Below are positions 46,801 to 54,620 of a stretch of 64,000 nucleotides of DNA, piece by piece. This DNA is from Agrocybe praecox (taxonomy: Eukaryota > Basidiomycota > Agaricomycetes > Agaricales > Agrocybaceae). Position 1 is the stretch's first letter. Each line of letters opens with the position of its first letter. Location of the stretch: the NCBI GenBank assembly GCA_964017145.1, contig OZ024843.1, positions 177,001-241,000 on the forward strand, written 5' to 3'. The notes beneath the pieces are model-generated. The model worked only from the letters and a program-made list of their open reading frames with translations, made no database searches and was not told the origin of the DNA. Position numbers and translations under genes: made by a program.

Positions 46801-48520
46801 TAGAAGCAGGTGGACGAAGAAGAGGTCCTGGCCTGGATGAAGTCACAGGAATGATACGACGAGGAGTTTCATAAGGAGAATTACGATGTGTACGTGCATG
46901 CAATGCAGCCAAAGGAGAAGAAGGAACATTAGAGTGACGAAAATGAGGAGGAAGATCGCGAAGGCGAGGGGGCAAATTTGGTAAATTATAAGAGTGAACA
47001 ATAGGAGAATCGTCCGAATTCGGATTAAAAACATTATCAGAAGATGCAATGAAAGGAAAGCGATTACGATGGGGAACAGGAGGAAGAACCGGTGATACCG
47101 AGCGAGAGCGAGAACGATGACCAGACGGAAGAGGAGTACGATCCTCATGCCAAGGATTGAAGGAAGACATTGATATGCGGCTGATTACGGTTCAGGGCTA
47201 CCCGACCAGAGGTAATAAAATCGCCTCCAGGAAGTGAATGTATGCGCGTGATTACGGTCCACGGAAACCCGACTAGGGAGGAAAGTCCACTCTAGGTGAA
47301 AACAACAAGGGCAAGATCGCAAAGAGCGAGCCAAAGAAAAATTATGATGATTGTAAGAGAATGTTGCCTAAGCGGGGCCCATAACCTGTTGAGTGTACAC
47401 CTATACACGACAAAAGCGAGCTCAGTGTCGGAAATAAAGATGACAACTATCTTTTTATACCTATACACGACAAAAGCGAGCTAGGTAGTGATGAATGAGT
47501 ACGTAGTCAAGTACGAATGAGTCCATAACGAAACATACCTCAGTGTCGGAAATAAAGATAACAACTGAGGTAATAGAATGAAAACAAGTGGTTTATATAG
47601 GAAAGTATAAACCACGTGTCCTGATCGAGTGCTGACCAGATACATAGTCCAACATGAAGTGTAAGGCTTACACCCATCGCTCTATAGGTATTTCAATTGC
47701 ATTATACTTCTTATTCTGGTTTAACTCGACAATGGATACAACATCATACTCATATCTAATCGATGACGGACCACCGCTTAATTTCTCAATCAGTAATCCA
47801 ACTCAAGATCCTACACGGGATGCTGGATCTCAGCCTTGGCTTTTTGTTCAAACACCTCTCTCTCGAGGCTCACATACATTGCTACTTACCGTTGCGGAGC
47901 ATGTACCCAATATCAATGGGACATTCTTTTTAGAACAGGCTATTGTACAAAACACCACAAAATCATTTACTTTGGATGCTGTTCCAGATATTCCAGGAGC
48001 ACTCGAGCCTCCTGCGCCCTCGAGCGCTCATCAAATAAACCGAGGTGCGATCGCTGGTGTGGTGGTCAGCGGAATTTTGATGCTGTTGATGGGATATTGG
48101 TTATGGAAACGATCGTCGCGGAAACAAGGTCAAACACTCAACGATAGCGGCTTGATTGTCGAACCATTCAGCGCACCGCGTCCTACCCGAATCGGACTGT
48201 TTCATTTGGCCCAATACATGACAGTGGAGAAAACAAGCAAATATCGACAGGCGTTTGGTTCACAGAGCGCTCAGTTGGGACTATCAGGAGACGTACGCGA
48301 TGCTGAAAAAATAAGCATGGAAGAAATCATGCCACGTCGAGTGCGATACAGGTTTCATGTGGATGGGGGAGAGGTAGCAGATTCCCAACGTGATGGGATC
48401 AATGACGACGACGATGTTATCAGTCTACCACCGATTTATAGCACCCTAGGACGGCCTCGTCCAAATTCATTGAGAGCTGAGTCACTCACCTCGCATGATA
48501 TCATCAATCCTCCGGCGTAA
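40836..48520 (+). CDS. One-pass membrane protein family, copy 5, with a copia element in intron 2
   Basis: Exons 40836-41094, 41140-41448 and 47688-48520 total 1401 nt and 466 aa with no stop. Intron 2 is 6.24 kb because a complete copia element sits in it in antisense orientation; both splice sites are intact and match copy 6. The protein has the first half (FVDDHDPDIAYQGSWG, PYYGTLHTT, FWYIFNG, PLCTIDGAKQ, HNISIEISL, LPESGVGLLY), the second half (SYLIDDGPPLNFSISNPTQD, HTLLLTVAE), a short Pro/Ser stalk, the helix GVVVSGILMLLMGYWLW, and the full tail: YMTVEKTSKYRQAFG, RYRFHVDGG, ISLPPIYSTLGRPRP, ending INPPA. ATG 40854 is an equally good start. A KDZ transposon begins 42 bp after the stop, so the 3' end of the transcript is probably changed. 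Confidence 0.72.
41479..41746 (-). repeat. Copia 3' LTR
   Basis: 268 bp. It holds two direct repeats of ACCTATACACGACAAAAGCG, two of CAGTGTCGGAAATAAAGAT, and a 10-bp hairpin GTGGTTTATA / TATAAACCAC (41680-41707) that may belong to the promoter. Confidence 0.95.
41849..43165 (-). CDS. Copia polyprotein, C-terminal part (RT and RNase H)
   Basis: 438 codons in the same frame as the main part, separated by one stop. RT motifs are FDCKTAFLHAKL and LVPLHVDDGL (the copia xVDD active site). RNase H motifs are DADWASD, SVSGYAFFFLGSLVSWSA, SSTEAEYYA and HIDIRHHFIREHV, ending near the 3' LTR. The Met at 43165 lies within RT sequence and is not expected to be a natural start. If the TGA is not read through, this part is not made and the copy is defective. 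Confidence 0.92.
   Translation of the reverse strand: MQFDCKTAFLHAKLRHTVYARVFPGYVLQNPGAGKVLRLLVALYGLRQSAYEFYMLLLRLFLGLGLKRCDADHGVFHGKWTTPPDPKISMPVDGSPLVLLVPLHVDDGLAVTNSKPLYQWFLRTLSASLNIVDMGECGKFLGMVVIRDRANRRLWLSAHVYITELLEEWNLTNCKTAKTPFPSKPPDVSGSVPLPEITDAELLPKYQRLVGCILYICNLRPEVAFPAMWLGQHASSPKRVHLLYAKHVLRYLAGTKYLSLCLGHASPTAPQSMTSFMQANGCTDADWASDTSDRKSVSGYAFFFLGSLVSWSAVKQKCVALSSTEAEYYAMSHAFKEALWLCVFLRSIDLPVPRPFPILSDNQAACALSESLAISQRSKHIDIRHHFIREHVREGSFSTTWIPTQDMPADIFTKALPYPAFARHRAVLNLTIPPAFDS
43205..47170 (-). CDS. Copia gag-pol polyprotein, main part (gag, protease, integrase, start of RT)
   Basis: 1321 codons starting MSSFNPWHEDRTPLPSGHR. Residues 1-160 are Pro/Arg/Ser-rich. The gag domain follows, with a CCHC knuckle CSNCNMPGHLVATC near residue 440-454. 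The protease active site is LLDSGCTNHLF near 580. The pre-integrase zinc motif is WHRRLGHL...NCVACIVGK. The integrase core has the Asp in LLHMDACGP, the Asp in LRFDGALEFG and the Glu in NGKAERYIRT, the D,D,E set. The RT start is LKWVFALKTDANG and QYDETYAPVA. The ORF ends at TGA 43205-43207 inside the RT; the next codons continue RT sequence in the same frame (IILAFAAVKDLEVMQ). The position normally has Arg, so CGA to TGA is the simplest change. Confidence 0.93.
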   Translation of the reverse strand: MSSFNPWHEDRTPLPSGHRSRSRSVSPVLPPVPHRNRFPFIASSDNVFNPNSDDSPIVHSYNLPNLPPRLRDLPPHFRHSNVPSSPLAALHARTHRNSPYETPRRIIPVTSSRPGPLLRPPASIRQLSVKSPVITTPAIPLPSRPVTSLNQLHSSLDSKPLTVPSLSSIPILKTRLDFLAWENQVVLMLQSLDLYGHILDPSMPVHPGLPYDERPVVMPPLPDPCTKAQLDAWRKWRMNDAVACQILTGRLSDVARSLLPPSVAPRELRTASLIFKRLATHFGVRSFVECADLVNRLYALRCDPANVTEYVTTWSSNITYLSSLGHPGSMRIYISSLIRGLPNNLTYCTLRATLNVTLSNTDDDDIEGFHNICDDIRTLEINFQAPATIQSASHVRRGNSNTAVMPHASTASVSQNAARPSIPGGSVNKPVANNRAGLLCSNCNMPGHLVATCFKPGGGLAGRREEFMATRQRAQAFLAGSAHALEMENLDLSLPTMPDTSASINSRPTSPYTSASPTTFDDASIVEPLAALSVSSFPTSIERFDLYDLCESPKFRNVAFSGIHGLSSTAFVSISNRYNALLDSGCTNHLFNDRSLFSDFDASKSVSIGTANCGSMQALGSGTVTFRYVHNGVPVDFALHDCLFAPDVPLALLSVGALNDKGLRIVFETDTPLATMTHARLPGFQLAADKRNRLYWMNLNFIRPLSDTVSHSITALPAVPMQNDVYLRLKLTPHLWHRRLGHLGLDATRNLLSKDYATGLEYVGPFTFGNCVACIVGKSPQLPYVNNAVRAENVGDLLHMDACGPFAKMSFRDKTQFVIILDDRSNWGFYKSMAKRTEILDFVQRIESFLFRLTGRRVKILRFDGALEFGKGPLGDWLRSQGIVVQQTAPYAHSQNGKAERYIRTIEESAQTLLAGAGLSMAFYDDAAETGVYLRNRTPTSVLPVNTTPFEVLNGAKPNLSHLRVWGCQCFVWIPPEVRKKGDLSRYEAIFVGYDEHRVGWRVRKLNGSYAFSRDVKFVEDMSARFSIPKSLSPPAEISTSDVPSPSLGPRARQRTAAGRAYDEVMVLRKESAAARKARKSAMIVFLASRTRLAGAVVGRVAGQCVDRVVDARLEDVDNEGADGPIVDVLERSILQGGYEANKGVMDFFMSYVAAAELPLETDSFETAFNTSLDYETSTFWDIHLSSFDPHYYLPPTVSHVPQIAAFLSAPRLGRTKTFDLTKAPATYDEAVQRPDADLWRAAMQRELDSLSPAGMHAFEETSLPPGEKTVGLKWVFALKTDANGVRIEGKEKARVVAQGFNQRPTQYDETYAPVARGASV
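47366..47386 (-). promoter_or_regulatory. Copia primer-binding site (initiator tRNA half)
   Basis: Directly inside the 5' LTR the element strand reads GGTTATGGGCCCCGC. This complements an initiator tRNA-Met anticodon arm (GGGCCCATAACC), the half-tRNA priming known for Drosophila copia. Confidence 0.6.
47387..47654 (-). repeat. Copia 5' LTR
   Basis: 268 bp. I found no difference from the LTR at 41479-41746. The element leader of about 216 bp follows before the gag start at 47170. Confidence 0.95.
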
Positions 48521-48554
48521 ATTGCACCATAGTCCGTTTAGTAAATTATTAAAG

Positions 48555-48562
48555 GCTTATTT
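48555..48562. repeat. Target-site duplication of KDZ-2, left
   Basis: GCTTATTT, repeated at 54287-54294 and present once after copy 6. Confidence 0.78.
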
Positions 48563-48994
48563 CAGAAGTTGTAATCCGCTGGGGGAGACTGAGAATGATG
48601 AGACTCTGAGACTCGGAGTTTCCCGATGACCTTAGACCCAAACAAACAAGTCGCGGCACCGTCGGAATGCCCATATGGTTTCCTTTAACATGCCACGTTG
48701 CCGAATCTTGGCGCATGCACATGCGCCATCGTACGCGCTTTATCATATCCATTGGCTGTATCTTCGGCGCTCGCTACAATCCTCGAGGCCAGTATCTATA
48801 TTGAAGTGGTAAAGTGATATCAGTAGATAACCCTCAAAAGTGTGGACCGGATCCTACTAGCTATGACCATGAGGCTATCATCCCCGAACTGATGTTCCAA
48901 AGAGCAATGTACGCAAAATGTACGTTGCAATGACTTGTTTGATGACCTGGAACACATTTACATGAGGCTACACATCCACAATGCTAAGAAATTT

Positions 48995-49013
48995 TATCAC
49001 CTTTAAGGTGATA
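48995..49013. promoter_or_regulatory. Palindrome upstream of the alpha-kinase gene
   Basis: TATCACCT / AGGTGATA with a 3-base centre, 41 bp upstream of the likely TATA box. It could be an operator or transposase-binding site. Confidence 0.4.
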
Positions 49014-49053
49014 CTTTATCATAGAATATAAAAGAATTTCGATAAGAAAAAGG

Positions 49054-49060
49054 TATAAAA
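49054..49060 (+). promoter_or_regulatory. TATA box of the alpha-kinase gene
   Basis: TATAAAA lies 76 bp before the ATG at 49136. A second, ATATAAAA, lies near 49026-49033. Confidence 0.5.
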
Positions 49061-49135
49061 GAAGCTACCAACCTCTCTAAATATCTCAGTCTTTTTCAGA
49101 CAATTATTCACTGCATCCTCGTTGCTTCAATCTAG

Positions 49136-51708
49136 ATGTCTCAGGCTTCGTTTACCACCACTCGTGTTCCAGGGATTAATGTGCGTCCAACTACTCGGGC
49201 GACTCAATGCCAACACTGCCTTGCATCTCGGATGAGCGATGTCAAGTGTTGCATGGGTGAAGGTGCTGTTCTCGAAAACTATGGTCGCTGGTTTCAACGA
49301 GTACGCTCTTGTTCTAAATAGTAATGGCTACACAAACTGATCTAAATGACTTGCAGTGCTCAGGCGCTAATTGCGGCGCATTCTATTGGTACAACGAGCC
49401 CACTACACTTGAAATGATCCCCGAGGATGTTCGGCTTCGGTTTTCTCTGCGTCAAAGTGCCAAAGAGTCCGATTCTGCGATTCCCTGCTGCGCTCCAAAC
49501 TGCCTAACTGCTGATGGCAAACCTCGCGTTGCTAATAAGCACTGCGGCCAAACTCCTCAGCGGTGTGCGTCTTGTTGCAAGCTTGTTGGTGGATGCAAGA
49601 AGCATGGTGGAACTTCTGTTCTGCAGGCCTCGATGTCTCAGCAGGAAGTACTGTTGCCTATCCAGGAGGCAACATATCAGCCTCGAGCAGCGTATGCGCG
49701 TCCTTTGGACGAAAATTATGGCAATCCGTACACCAAAACTCAGACGGATCGCGAAGAAAAGCAGAGACGGTTGCAACTTGAGCTAGAAATTGCTTCCAGG
49801 AGGAAGAACAAGGTCGAAGTAATCTTGTGGTCGAAGGTGAGTTATTTTACAGTTTTATGCTATTGAATCAGTCATCTCACTACTCAATTATTGTGTTTTA
49901 GAGGTTCTGCGAACCGCGAACATTCCACGTTGTGGCAGACCACCCTGAAAACCTTGTCCTCGATGGAGCAGGCTGTCAGGCTGTTGTCTCTGCGCTAGGA
50001 AATACTGCGCTGGTTCTGGTTCTCTACGCTTCGCATGATCGTTTCGATTGGATAACTCAAGTACTCGATGTGCCTATTACAATTGGGACGCAGCGCGTAG
50101 TTCTTATTCGCGCTGACGGCTTGCACGAAGAAGAATGCCCACGCTTGGACGAACACGTTGCAAAGTTTATTGAAAAGCAGGATTTTTCTTCAAGGGCATC
50201 ACTTTCCGAGACTCGCCATCCTCCTGCCGCCTCTCAGTCGACATCTACAATACCAGAACTCATTCCCAATGAATCGACACTCACGATATCGTCAGATATT
50301 ACTGCAAGCACTACTGCTACAAGCCGACCAACCCTTTCAATTCCATTTCCCCGCCGGTTTGCATGCGACATGGAGCCAGGGATGAAGGTCTTGTCGCAAA
50401 TCAAGATAGGCGCCGAGATCGAAGCTGCTTTCAGTGCGAACTTCCCCGAAAGTAAATATAACAAGGCAACATACTACAGGCATCGTCGTTTCTATTTGCA
50501 GGCAGTCGAGAGGGATATACTTCATCCCTTTGTTAGCCACGGTCGAACCGAACAAGGATCATGGGCCAACGTAATAAGAGGTCCGTTAATCTGATTTCTC
50601 TTGCTCAAGAAATTTGTTGATTATTTCCATTCTAGCACTCTCTACAGACCAGTCTGTTCCCTCGGTAACATCTCAAACGATCGCTAGAGATGTTATTGCT
50701 TCTCCGGACCCTGTCATACCGAGCCCTAAATCTCCGGTCCTTATTGCTAATCAATTTAGTGACAGTGTCGGTGTTCGACACGGAACACGGTTGTGTAACG
50801 AGGACTACACTGTGTGGACTGTCAGCATCGAGGGATTTCAATACGAGAGCGGAGAACTTCAATCCCATGTTATAGAGCAAGGGAAAACAGTTCTTTATGA
50901 CGAAGAAGCAAGATATATTGGTACACGAAAGGAGATTCATATGGTATGTTTCCATTTATACTTGCTATTCATATTCTGACAGATTTACAGTGCCTTATTC
51001 ATCTCCAAGGTGAGGACCGAACTATGGCTGCAAAACCATTCAAGATTGTTGGTCCTAACTGGTGGTATCCTTGTCCGAGCATGGAGAGCTACTGTTGGCT
51101 TGAGGGATCTCGCTTATCCCGGGGTCATTTCTTTGGGCAACAGTTTAATATCGCCATTAACGACAAAGAAATACTGCTGTGTGGTATGTCCCTATTTTAT
51201 ATCAATAAAAATCTTCACTAACAAATTTTTGTAGACTTTGACATTCTTCCCGCATTTCTGCTGTGTCGAGGAAGTTATACTGTTGTCACTCAACCATGGT
51301 CAACGGGGATCAGTATCTGTGTCAACAAATTGGACTCCAATTCTGATAGGAACCTCTTGGTCACGGACACCTTCTCGGCCTTCTCACATTACACTTTTGA
51401 GTATAGCGGACGGAAGGCAGTCATGGTGGATTTTCAAGCTTTTTTGGATCTCAACGACAAGTATCATGTGTTCGATTTTGTCACTCATACGATGTGAGCA
51501 ATACTTATGTTTATACTGGACATACGGAAATTAACACGTATAATTTTTTAGGTTGGAGTTTATTCACGAGCAAAATTACGGTGGGAACAAGGGTCCGATT
51601 GGGATACAGCACTTTGCTGCACGTCACAAGTGCAACAATATATGTAGATCTCTAAAGTTGCCTGCCCCTGTCTTTCAGGAGCTTCCTGAATTTGAAGATA
51701 TGCTGTAG
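49136..51708 (+). CDS. Alpha-kinase-like protein with Cys-rich N-terminus, resident in KDZ-2
   Basis: Seven exons (49136-49300, 49357-49836, 49902-50580, 50636-50943, 50991-51183, 51235-51493, 51552-51708) sum to 2241 nt, 746 aa, all GT-AG and in frame. The N-terminus is Cys-rich: CQHC...CC, CSGANCGAFYWYN, CCAPNC, CASCCKLVGGCKKH, a probable zinc-binding module. A variable Ser/Thr-rich middle follows. The C-terminus matches the alpha-kinase fold: TMAAKPFKI (candidate ATP-binding Lys), TDTFSAFSHYTFEYSGRKAV, VDFQ, FDFVTHT, and the zinc-linked end GIQHFAARHKCNNICRSLKL. The classical DLQG reads DFQA here, so activity cannot be assumed. The gene is inside the transposon ends and convergent with the transposase. 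Confidence 0.8.
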
Positions 51709-51796
51709 ATAAATTATAATCCACGTATTTTATTGTCCGGTAGTACATCAAGGTGTAGCAAAGAGAAATATCAATTAATTTTGACATTATGTTTAA

Positions 51797-54029
51797 CTAC
51801 GAGAATATAGCTGAGCTCGGGATTGACCAGGGCGCATGACCGGCCTCTTCTAACTGCTTAATGGCATACCGGTTTCGGCGCTTGATCATTTCATCGAGAT
51901 AGAAGTTAAATCTTGTTACCTCCATGTCTCGAAGTATTGCCTGATATCCACCAAGCCATACATTTGTCTGTTCGCAGATTGATGTGTTGAATTTCCACTT
52001 TCCGTCATCCGAAATAAGCTCGGGGAAGGCTGCAGGATTGCAGTAACGTTGACAATGCATATCTGTTAGCTTGTGTTTGGATTTAAAATGAAACACATCA
52101 ACTGGCTTGCCCGTATTCATAAAATGCGAGTCGGATATAGCGCGCTGGTGAGCATCAAGCCTGCAGTTGTTGTCAAAAATGAAATACTCCGGGGTGGATT
52201 CTGGAGTAGGGAAGGTAGCTTTTGCAAAGATCTGAATAATTCTCATTAAACATAGTCTGTGAGGTAAGATAATGGTTTACTCACATTAACGGCAGAAATA
52301 GCTTCTGATCCAAAGAATGTTGCCCGGGAGAGTATAACACCGCATGGTCGCATTATAAGCTGCTCGTTATGAGTACGACGTCGCCCAAAGTATGCCTTCA
52401 ATTTTTGATTTCCGTCCTCTGGCTTTCCCTCGCATTTTATAGTATTTTCACTCTCGATTAGGACCTCATCATCATTTTCTTCGTCTCCGGTGGGTATTGA
52501 CGTATCTGGAACAGATACGCCAGCCTTTTTGAGACGTGCACGTAGTTGGAATAGAGCCTTTCCTTTCTGGAAGTATGCTTTCTCAAGTGCCCGATGTGTG
52601 CTGAGTATACACGTTCGAAATCCGGCTTCTCGACTTGCCTTGCACTCCGTCACAGCACAAATTGCATTCTGATCATTGTGATTGGCACAGAAGCGATGAC
52701 GGTTGCTGACCAGTGGATGTTTACAGTCATGAATGGCACAGCATGGATGTCCGATCGTGTCCCCATCACATACAGCAGCCTGCATTTTCACTGGGAAAAG
52801 CGAAAATATAAGTAAAATAGATAAGATTCAGTAATAATCACTCACTTTTTTGCCCGTTCTCGTCCTCAAATACAATGAAGCAAAGATCACATGCATGGGT
52901 GTAATTTTCCTGTCCACATCCTTCCATCCTTTTGTTTCGCTCAGCCAATGCATCTTTCAGACGATCAGCCTGTGATCCCTCGTTGTGCGACAATGTAAGA
53001 ATTGATCCTCGCTCAGCTCTGTCTAAAAGCAGTGAATAAAGAAGGAATCCGTTCATGACGTGTTTTTCTCCCAAAGCAATCGAGGTTTGCCAGTTGGAAG
53101 CTTGAGAGTCGACACATGCAAGTTTATTGTATGCGAGTTCATTATTAACCACCTGCGCTTGCAGGTTTGCAAGCGCAGCATTGTAAATTCGAGCACTGTT
53201 CATTGCTGATAACCTGTAACACTTTTAGACTTGTGTGATATCTGTTGAGTGATACACACACCATCCATATACCTTCGACGTTGCAATAAATTCCAGCAGT
53301 GCCGCATCCATAAAAAAATGCTGCGAGACTTGAACTATGAAAGGCATTCCTCCGTAGTACTGACGCACATTGTATCTTTTATGAACAAAATTGTTGTGAT
53401 AATACCGCCGGTTACATCCTACAGAATTATCTTTGTCAATCATTTCGAAAGTCAAAATACAATGAATTGCTTGCCTCTACAGTAAAGAGACGTCGTATAG
53501 ACTGGAAGCGCACCTTCTCGAAGCGTGTATAGTGTACCCTTATAGGTTACTGGGTCGGTCAAGGTGCGGACATTATCTGTATCACGATAATGCGAACACA
53601 TTGAGTCTGTACAAACCCGAGTAGGTGGATATATATGCTTGTATGCTTCCATAGGAAGCCACATTAATATAAAAGCCTCTACTAAAATTTAGACGAAGTG
53701 TACTTACATGTTCCCATTGGTAGGGCATACTTATTATACATGATCACATCTGCATCACGGAGAATGTGTGTCTCGATGGACAAAGACCAGATCTCTTCTT
53801 TTAGGATTGTCCAGCAGGCAGACGTTGTTTCTAGGCTCTCTCTCATGATATGGGAGATGATTGACTGTATGTCAGGAGGGAGATGTGCTGGAGGTGCCGT
53901 GATATCCTTGAGACTGTTTCGTATGGTAGGCAAGGAAGCCCTGAAAAAATCCGAGAATTTTGCAATCTTGAGAAGAGGTAGTGAGTCACGGCCATTGTGA
54001 ATGGCTAAATCGGTGGCGGTACGCAACAT
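51797..54029 (-). CDS. CxC5/CxC6-type KDZ transposase
   Basis: Multi-exon transposase of KDZ-2 starting MLRTATDLAIHNGRD at 54029. Exon 1 has a helical N-terminus (PPDIQSIISHIMRES). The next exons carry CTDSMCSHY, YCRGCNRRYYHNNF across an intron with a GC donor, and a RYNVRQYYGG block. A second cysteine cluster follows: CCAIHDCKHPL, RFCANH, CAVTECKASREAGFRTC, HRALEKAYFQKGKALFQLR. The core has GVILSRATFFGSEAISAVN, IFAKATFPTPESTPEYFIFD (probable catalytic Asp), GKPVDVFHFKSKHKLTDMHC and FNTSICEQTNVWLGGYQ (probable Glu). No stop or frameshift was seen across the exons I joined. It ends 88 bp from the end of the convergent alpha-kinase gene. Confidence 0.82.
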
Positions 54030-54286
54030 AGGAAGCGGGTACTAAATTTTAACAACTTCTTTAGACTCTATATAAGCTATATACGAGTCTACGAGTCTAT
54101 GAACGATTATTTTCTAAGTGTCGCGGACGTTTCCGGGTGCCGCTGTGCCGCTGCCTTGGCATCAAACGAACCACATGCGAGTCTTGCTGTTTTCGGAGTT
54201 CCGAGTATAGACTTGGCATCAACTTGGCGTGTGCCTAGTCTCAGAGTCTCAGAGACTCAGTCTCTCCCAACGGATTACATGCCCTC

Positions 54287-54294
54287 GCTTATTT
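54287..54294. repeat. Target-site duplication of KDZ-2, right
   Basis: GCTTATTT, the partner of 48555-48562. Confidence 0.78.
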
Positions 54295-54620
54295 GTACAT
54301 TATCCTCAAGTCACCGCCGTTTATGAATTTATATTCCGGCCATGGCTCGGGGTGATGGATTCCGTACATTATTCCGACCCCGAGGTGGCAACAGTTTGCC
54401 CACATACACAATCTTCCCTTTTCCTTATTTATCACCCCTTCCCTCGCTCTTGAATGCTATAGCTTAACGTTCAATATTGAGGGCTCATCCCGCGTCAGCG
54501 TCAATGCCGTTTATCTAGACCGTAGGGCGTCAGAATTTGTGAGGAGGCTATCGCATCACATCTCTGCTTCGTCACAACTGCTGCTCCTACCGTTTCAAGC
54601 AGTGATGCGCATGGAACGTT
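54295..54620 (+). repeat. Downstream flank T of the membrane family, copy 1
   Basis: It shares CATTATTCCGA, CAGT-TGCCCACA, TTGAATGCTAT and GCCGTTTATCTAGACCG-type landmarks with 59110-59700 and 60250-60389/62150-62420. It follows copy 5 after removal of KDZ-2, so it is part of the duplicated gene unit, not an independent element. Confidence 0.6.

Larger units (their letters stand above)
41479..47654 (-). mobile_element. Ty1/copia LTR retrotransposon, complete
   Basis: The element is 6,176 bp with 268-bp LTRs (TGTTG...CAACA ends) that look identical base for base, and the 5-bp duplication TGAAG at 41474-41478 and 47655-47659. The order protease, integrase, reverse transcriptase, RNase H defines copia. 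It lies in intron 2 of membrane-family copy 5, transcribed against the gene. The single blemish is an in-frame TGA in pol. Confidence 0.95.
48563..54286. mobile_element. KDZ-2: KDZ transposon carrying an alpha-kinase gene
   Basis: 5,724 bp flanked by the 8-bp duplication GCTTATTT (48555-48562 and 54287-54294). The ends are inverted over about 52 bp (48563-48615 and 54234-54286). Both contain GTAATCCG-TGGG, GAGACTGAG and GAGACTCTGAGACT; the outer bases (CAGAAGTT versus GAGGGCAT) differ. Two convergent genes fill the element: an alpha-kinase (+) and a CxC5/CxC6-type KDZ transposase (-), 88 bp apart. It sits in the 3' flank of membrane-family copy 5; copy 6 shows the uninterrupted form GGGGCTTATTTGTATG. 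Confidence 0.82.
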
